Source: an uncultured Pseudomonadota bacterium
GTDB lineage: Bacteria; Pseudomonadota; Gammaproteobacteria; Burkholderiales; SG8-39
DNA length: 64,000 nucleotides
Direction: 5' to 3'
NCBI GenBank assembly: GCA_903829815.1
Contig: CAIKRR010000029.1
Span: 158,931 to 222,930 of the forward strand
Under the pieces are notes generated by a model. That model had not been told where the DNA came from. It saw only the letters and a program-made list of their open reading frames with translations, and made no database searches. The position numbers were made by a program, and so were the translations under genes. Positions 60,752-64,000 of the stretch are shown here, piece by piece (the stretch's first letter is position 1; every line of letters begins with the position of its first letter).

Positions 60752-61879
60752 ATGACGAACCCATCACCTGTCCATCATCGTGAAGCGGCCCGGCCACCCG
60801 CCCGGAGCGCCGCGACACACCGCGTGCCCGCATCCCTCGCTGCTCGCGCTTGCCGCTGGCTGCGTCATGCAGCACAGGCACCGGGCGTGGCGAGCGCAAT
60901 CAGCACATTGAAGACGGTGAGCGCGCTTGGCGCGCTGGTCATCCTCCTGCCGCAGCAGGCAGCGCTTGCGCAAGGCGGCACGTGGCCTGCCAAACCGGTC
61001 CACCTGGTCATCGGCTTTGCCCCGGGCGGGAACCCGGATCTGCTGGCGCGGATGATCGCCCCGCGCATGGCCGAACTGCTCGGTGGCCAGATCCTCATCG
61101 ACAACAAGCCCGGTTCCAACGGCAACATTGGCGCCGATCTGGTCGCCAAGGCCGCGCCCGATGGCTACACCCTCTTCCTCTCTGACACCTCCACCTACTC
61201 GATCGGACCGCACATCTACGCCAAGTTGCCCTTCGATACCTTGCGTGACTTCACGCCGATCGTCCAGATCGCCGTGCCTCCCATGTACGTGGTGGTCAAT
61301 GCCGCGTTGCCGGTGACTTCGATGCAGGAACTGGTCGCCTGGGCCAAGGCCAACCCGGGCAAGCTCGCCTATGCCTCGGCTGGCAACGGCTCGATTCACC
61401 ACCTCACGACCGAATTGTTTCGCAGTCAGACCGGCATCGACATCGTCCACGTGCCCTACAAGGGGTCGGGCCAGTCGGCACCGGCCTTGATCGCGGGCGA
61501 TGTCCAGATGGCCTTCATCGGATGGACATCGGTCAATCAGGGGGTTCGTGCCGGTCGCCTGCGGGCCATCGGGTTCGCCTCCGGCCGTCGATCGCTCATG
61601 AACCCTGATCTGCCCACCATCGCCGAGACAGTGGCACCCGGATTCGACGTGTCATCGCCGATGGGTATTGCCGGCCCCGCAGGTCTGCCACGCGAAATCG
61701 TCGAGCGCGTCCAGAATGCGGCACTGGAAGCCGCACGGGCGCCCGAGACACGGGCGCGCATGCTGCAGATAGGCCTCGAAATGGCTGATGGTACGGCTGA
61801 AGTGTATGCGGCCACCATCCGCACCGACTACGACAAGTTCGGCCGCATCGCACGCCTGGTGGGACTCAAGCTAGACTGA
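60752..61879 (+). CDS. Tripartite tricarboxylate transporter receptor (Bug family), second copy
   Basis: 375 residues from ATG at 60752, but with an unusual 50-residue, Ala/Arg-rich stretch before the signal hydrophobic core VSALGALVILLP. A TTG at 60908 gives MKTVSALGALVILLPQQAAL, a normal signal peptide, and 323 residues, which is the usual Bug length; I think this is the likelier start despite a weak ribosome site. Motifs: GFAPGGNPDLLARMIA, IDNKPGSNGNIGADLVA, VHVPYKGSGQSAPALI. It lies 8 bases after the first receptor gene; the two are only partly alike and probably bind different ligands. Confidence 0.9.
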   Translation: MTNPSPVHHREAARPPARSAATHRVPASLAARACRWLRHAAQAPGVASAISTLKTVSALGALVILLPQQAALAQGGTWPAKPVHLVIGFAPGGNPDLLARMIAPRMAELLGGQILIDNKPGSNGNIGADLVAKAAPDGYTLFLSDTSTYSIGPHIYAKLPFDTLRDFTPIVQIAVPPMYVVVNAALPVTSMQELVAWAKANPGKLAYASAGNGSIHHLTTELFRSQTGIDIVHVPYKGSGQSAPALIAGDVQMAFIGWTSVNQGVRAGRLRAIGFASGRRSLMNPDLPTIAETVAPGFDVSSPMGIAGPAGLPREIVERVQNAALEAARAPETRARMLQIGLEMADGTAEVYAATIRTDYDKFGRIARLVGLKLD

Positions 61880-61919
61880 GTATCCCGCCGGTCCCGGCCC
61901 TACCCGTGAGCAGCAAGGC

Positions 61920-63113
61920 ATGAGAGTTCGCATCGAAGGTATCGGCGAGTGCTACAGCGGCCAGATCGAGGCGAGCAGGCTCGATGTGCAATCAATCGAC
62001 ATTGTCGATGGCCGCATCGAAGGCTTCGATCGGGTGCCAGGTGATTCCTACGACGCACGCATCGATGCCGCCGGCGGTGCCGTGCTGCCCGGCCTGGTCG
62101 ATGGACATGTTCATCCGGCCTTCGGCGAATGGACCCCGACCCAGGACGCGCAGGGCTGGATCGGCAACTACCTGCACGGTGGTACGACCACCATGGTGTC
62201 AGCCGGCGAACTGCACATCCCGGGCCTTGACTACGCCAACCTGTCGCCCGAACTGGTCACCTCGATTGCCGTGGTGTCGGCGGCAACGACGGGGCGAATC
62301 CGCTGGCGCGGCGTGCGCGTGCACGCTGGCACCTGCCTGCTGGTGCCGGGCATGACCGAGCATCACTTCGACCGACTGGCAGCGGCCGGCTGTCGCTTCG
62401 TGAAATTCATCTTCTTCCCGCTCGAAGACCGGCGGGAAGAGGCAATACGCATGGTGGGCTGGGCGCGCGCGCGCGGCATGCGAGTCAAGGTGCATACCGG
62501 TGGCGTATCGCGCTCAGGCGCAAGCCGCATGTGCGGCTATTCGACCCTCGACTGGCTGCAACCCGATGTTGCCGCCCATGTGAGCGGCGGTCCGATTCCG
62601 ATGCCCGATGAAGACATCGACGCGCTCGTTGACCATACCGGGTTTGCGCTCGAGGTATGTTCATCGGGCAATGATCGCTCGACGCTGCGCCTGGTGCGTC
62701 GGCTGATGGAACAGGGCCAGCTCGCCCGACTCACACTGGGCACCGATACCCCAGGTGGCACCGGCGTGATCCCGCGCGGACTCTTTCGGACCCTGCTCTT
62801 TCTGAGTGGCGTCTGTGGCATGAGCCCTGGCGAGGCCATTGCCTGTGCCACTGGCAACACGGCGCGCGCACACGGGCTGGATGTGGGGGTCATCGCCCCC
62901 GGTCACCCCGCCGACATCGTCATTGCCGGGCGCGTCGATGGATCGGCGGGTCCGGGTTTCGAACACGCACTGGCGCATGGTGATTTCCCGGGCATCTCGA
63001 GCGTGTTGGTCGAGGGCATCCCGATGGTGATCGGGCGCAGCGAGCAGACGCCCCCGGCTGCGCGCCCCGCCCTTTTCAGTTGCTGCAACTTCAGCTGGCT
63101 CGGCAATCGCTGA
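61920..63113 (+). CDS. Amidohydrolase, enamidase-like
   Basis: 397 residues of the metal-dependent amidohydrolase superfamily. Ligand positions are His63-x-His65 (GHVHPAFGE), a candidate bridging Lys162 (GCRFVKFIFF), His192 (VHTGG), His220 (AAHVSGGP) and Asp276 (LGTDTPGGTG). HGGTTTMVSAGELHIPG and TGNTARAHGL with VGVIAPGHPADIVIA resemble enamidase of Eubacterium barkeri, which opens 6-oxo-tetrahydronicotinate to 2-formylglutarate in nicotinate fermentation (recalled, not searched). A related cyclic amide or enamide is therefore likely. The gene lies 40 bases after the second receptor. Confidence 0.85.
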   Translation: MRVRIEGIGECYSGQIEASRLDVQSIDIVDGRIEGFDRVPGDSYDARIDAAGGAVLPGLVDGHVHPAFGEWTPTQDAQGWIGNYLHGGTTTMVSAGELHIPGLDYANLSPELVTSIAVVSAATTGRIRWRGVRVHAGTCLLVPGMTEHHFDRLAAAGCRFVKFIFFPLEDRREEAIRMVGWARARGMRVKVHTGGVSRSGASRMCGYSTLDWLQPDVAAHVSGGPIPMPDEDIDALVDHTGFALEVCSSGNDRSTLRLVRRLMEQGQLARLTLGTDTPGGTGVIPRGLFRTLLFLSGVCGMSPGEAIACATGNTARAHGLDVGVIAPGHPADIVIAGRVDGSAGPGFEHALAHGDFPGISSVLVEGIPMVIGRSEQTPPAARPALFSCCNFSWLGNR

Positions 63114-63140
63114 GGCCGTACCCAACCCAGGACTTCACCC

Positions 63141-63725
63141 ATGATCGAGACCTCTCGCATCGATGACGCAACCATGGCCCGCCGGGTGGCTCGTTTCGCG
63201 CAATTGCAGCCTCTGCCGGTCCAGCGCGGCGCAGGCATTGCGCAGGCTGCGCTCGACATCGTCTACGCACGTCAACTCCTGTCGGTCATTGGCCTGGAAC
63301 CGGGCGCAGGCTCGACCCCGATCAACGCTCAGGCGCCCATCATCGGTGCAGGGGGCATGACGATGACACTGGCGCTATGCCCGCCCGGACAAGGGCCGGA
63401 ACTGCACGCCCACCGCCAGACCTTCGAGACATTCACCGTGCTCGAAGGACGATTCGAGGTGAGCTGGAACGATCACGGCGAGAATCGGCTCGAACTGGAG
63501 CGTTTCGACACCCTCTCGGTGCCACCCGGGGTGTGCCGGGCCTTTCGCAATATCAGCCAGGGTCAGGGCATCCTGCAGGTGATCATCACGGGCGGCGTCC
63601 ACGACATGAACGACATCGATTTTTCAGCGGCAGTGGTGCCCAGGATCGAAGCAATCGATACCAACGCACGCCCACAACTGGAGTCGCTCGGGTTTACCTT
63701 CACAGCAGGCAAGGCTGGCCGCTGA
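63141..63725 (+). CDS. Cupin domain protein
   Basis: 194 residues, single small cupin in the C-terminal two thirds. Motif 1 reads ELHAHRQTFETFTVLEGRFE (two His and a Glu), motif 2 FDTLSVPPGVCRAFRNIS, where the usual metal His is not obvious. It could be an isomerase, a dioxygenase or a sugar-/ligand-binding cupin; without a search I would not choose. It is 27 bases after the amidohydrolase, so it probably acts in the same pathway. Confidence 0.8.
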   Translation: MIETSRIDDATMARRVARFAQLQPLPVQRGAGIAQAALDIVYARQLLSVIGLEPGAGSTPINAQAPIIGAGGMTMTLALCPPGQGPELHAHRQTFETFTVLEGRFEVSWNDHGENRLELERFDTLSVPPGVCRAFRNISQGQGILQVIITGGVHDMNDIDFSAAVVPRIEAIDTNARPQLESLGFTFTAGKAGR

Positions 63726-63779
63726 GCGCGGCAACAGCCCTTCCGGCAGGGGGGTGTGCCGGCACTCGCGAGCGCTACC

Positions 63780-64000
63780 TCAGTCAGCGGCCAGGGGCCC
63801 GACCCGTTCGCCCTTGAGCCGCGCCGCAAACGCTGGATACAGATCGGTCAGTTCATCGGCGATCGGGCCGGACAGCCAGCGCAGATCATGTGATGCGGGC
63901 GACGCCGTGATCGGCACCGGTATCTCCTCGCAATCAAAGGCAAAGCCGGTGCTTGCCCTCACGTCCGCCTCGTCAAAGCCCGGGTGCAGGCTGTGAAGCA
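63780..64000 (-). CDS. Probable CoA-transferase family I subunit, 3' part
   Basis: The last ~73 residues of a minus-strand protein whose frame stays open to the window edge. HSLHPGFDEADVRASTGFAF and VPITASPASHDL resemble the C-terminus of glutaconate/IpdB-type CoA-transferase beta subunits, which end in a similar SLHPGV...ANTGF...PVT block. The match is short, so this is tentative. It converges with the cupin gene (54 bases between). If right, it would act on an acyl-acid such as a glutarate derivative. Confidence 0.4.
   Translation of the reverse strand, partial: LHSLHPGFDEADVRASTGFAFDCEEIPVPITASPASHDLRWLSGPIADELTDLYPAFAARLKGERVGPLAAD

Overview
The window is a contiguous, gene-dense, high-GC piece of a betaproteobacterial chromosome, most likely Burkholderiales. 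The pointers are the order tpiA-secG-tRNA-Leu-nuoA..N, a dapA-bamC-MBL hydrolase run, a PhaR polyhydroxyalkanoate regulator, DUF1841 beside nth, and two Bug-type (tripartite tricarboxylate transporter) receptors. I see no rRNA, CRISPR array, insertion sequence, integrase or prophage gene. Coding density is very high, with many ATGA/GTGA stop-start overlaps inside operons.

Layout. 1-7.5 kb: end of a TRAP receptor gene, NAD(P)HX repair enzyme, SbmA/BacA-like ABC exporter, a membrane-anchored glutamate-synthase-domain protein with a SlyD-like isomerase, and the RoxA-type ribosomal oxygenase. 7.6-12.7 kb: a small Ala/Pro-rich lipoprotein with a striking inverted repeat behind it, then the minus-strand run small membrane protein - methyltransferase - dapA - bamC - MBL hydrolase, and an FAH-family hydrolase. 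12.8-15.3 kb: an orphan pair (glycosyltransferase-like gene plus wecE sugar aminotransferase) and tRNA-Arg(CCT). 15.4-19.2 kb: Nudix hydrolase, the aat-bpt N-degron transferases with a soluble RnfB-like ferredoxin, nth and DUF1841. 19.3-26.7 kb: two exported c-type cytochromes divergent from a MoxR/VWA pair, a diguanylate cyclase with a decayed EAL domain, a GspE/PulE ATPase and a Prx5-type peroxiredoxin. 26.7-32.7 kb: a histone-deacetylase-like enzyme behind htpG, and an M16 zinc protease.

32.7-51.4 kb is one long minus-strand block: tpiA, secG, tRNA-Leu(GAG), all fourteen nuo genes of respiratory complex I in the order A to N, then nudF, an MFS transporter and greB. 51.5-57.2 kb holds thiolase, rimO, phaR, transaldolase and an acyl-CoA dehydrogenase. 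phaR has a TATAAT box followed by a TGC-rich palindrome, which fits autoregulation.

57.3-64 kb is the most accessory-looking part: an MFS exporter, a VanB-type ferredoxin reductase, two Bug receptors, an enamidase-like amidohydrolase, a cupin and the 3' end of a probable CoA-transferase subunit. Together they look like an uptake and ring-nitrogen/amide catabolic locus that I cannot match to a described pathway. This is my best candidate for something new in the window.
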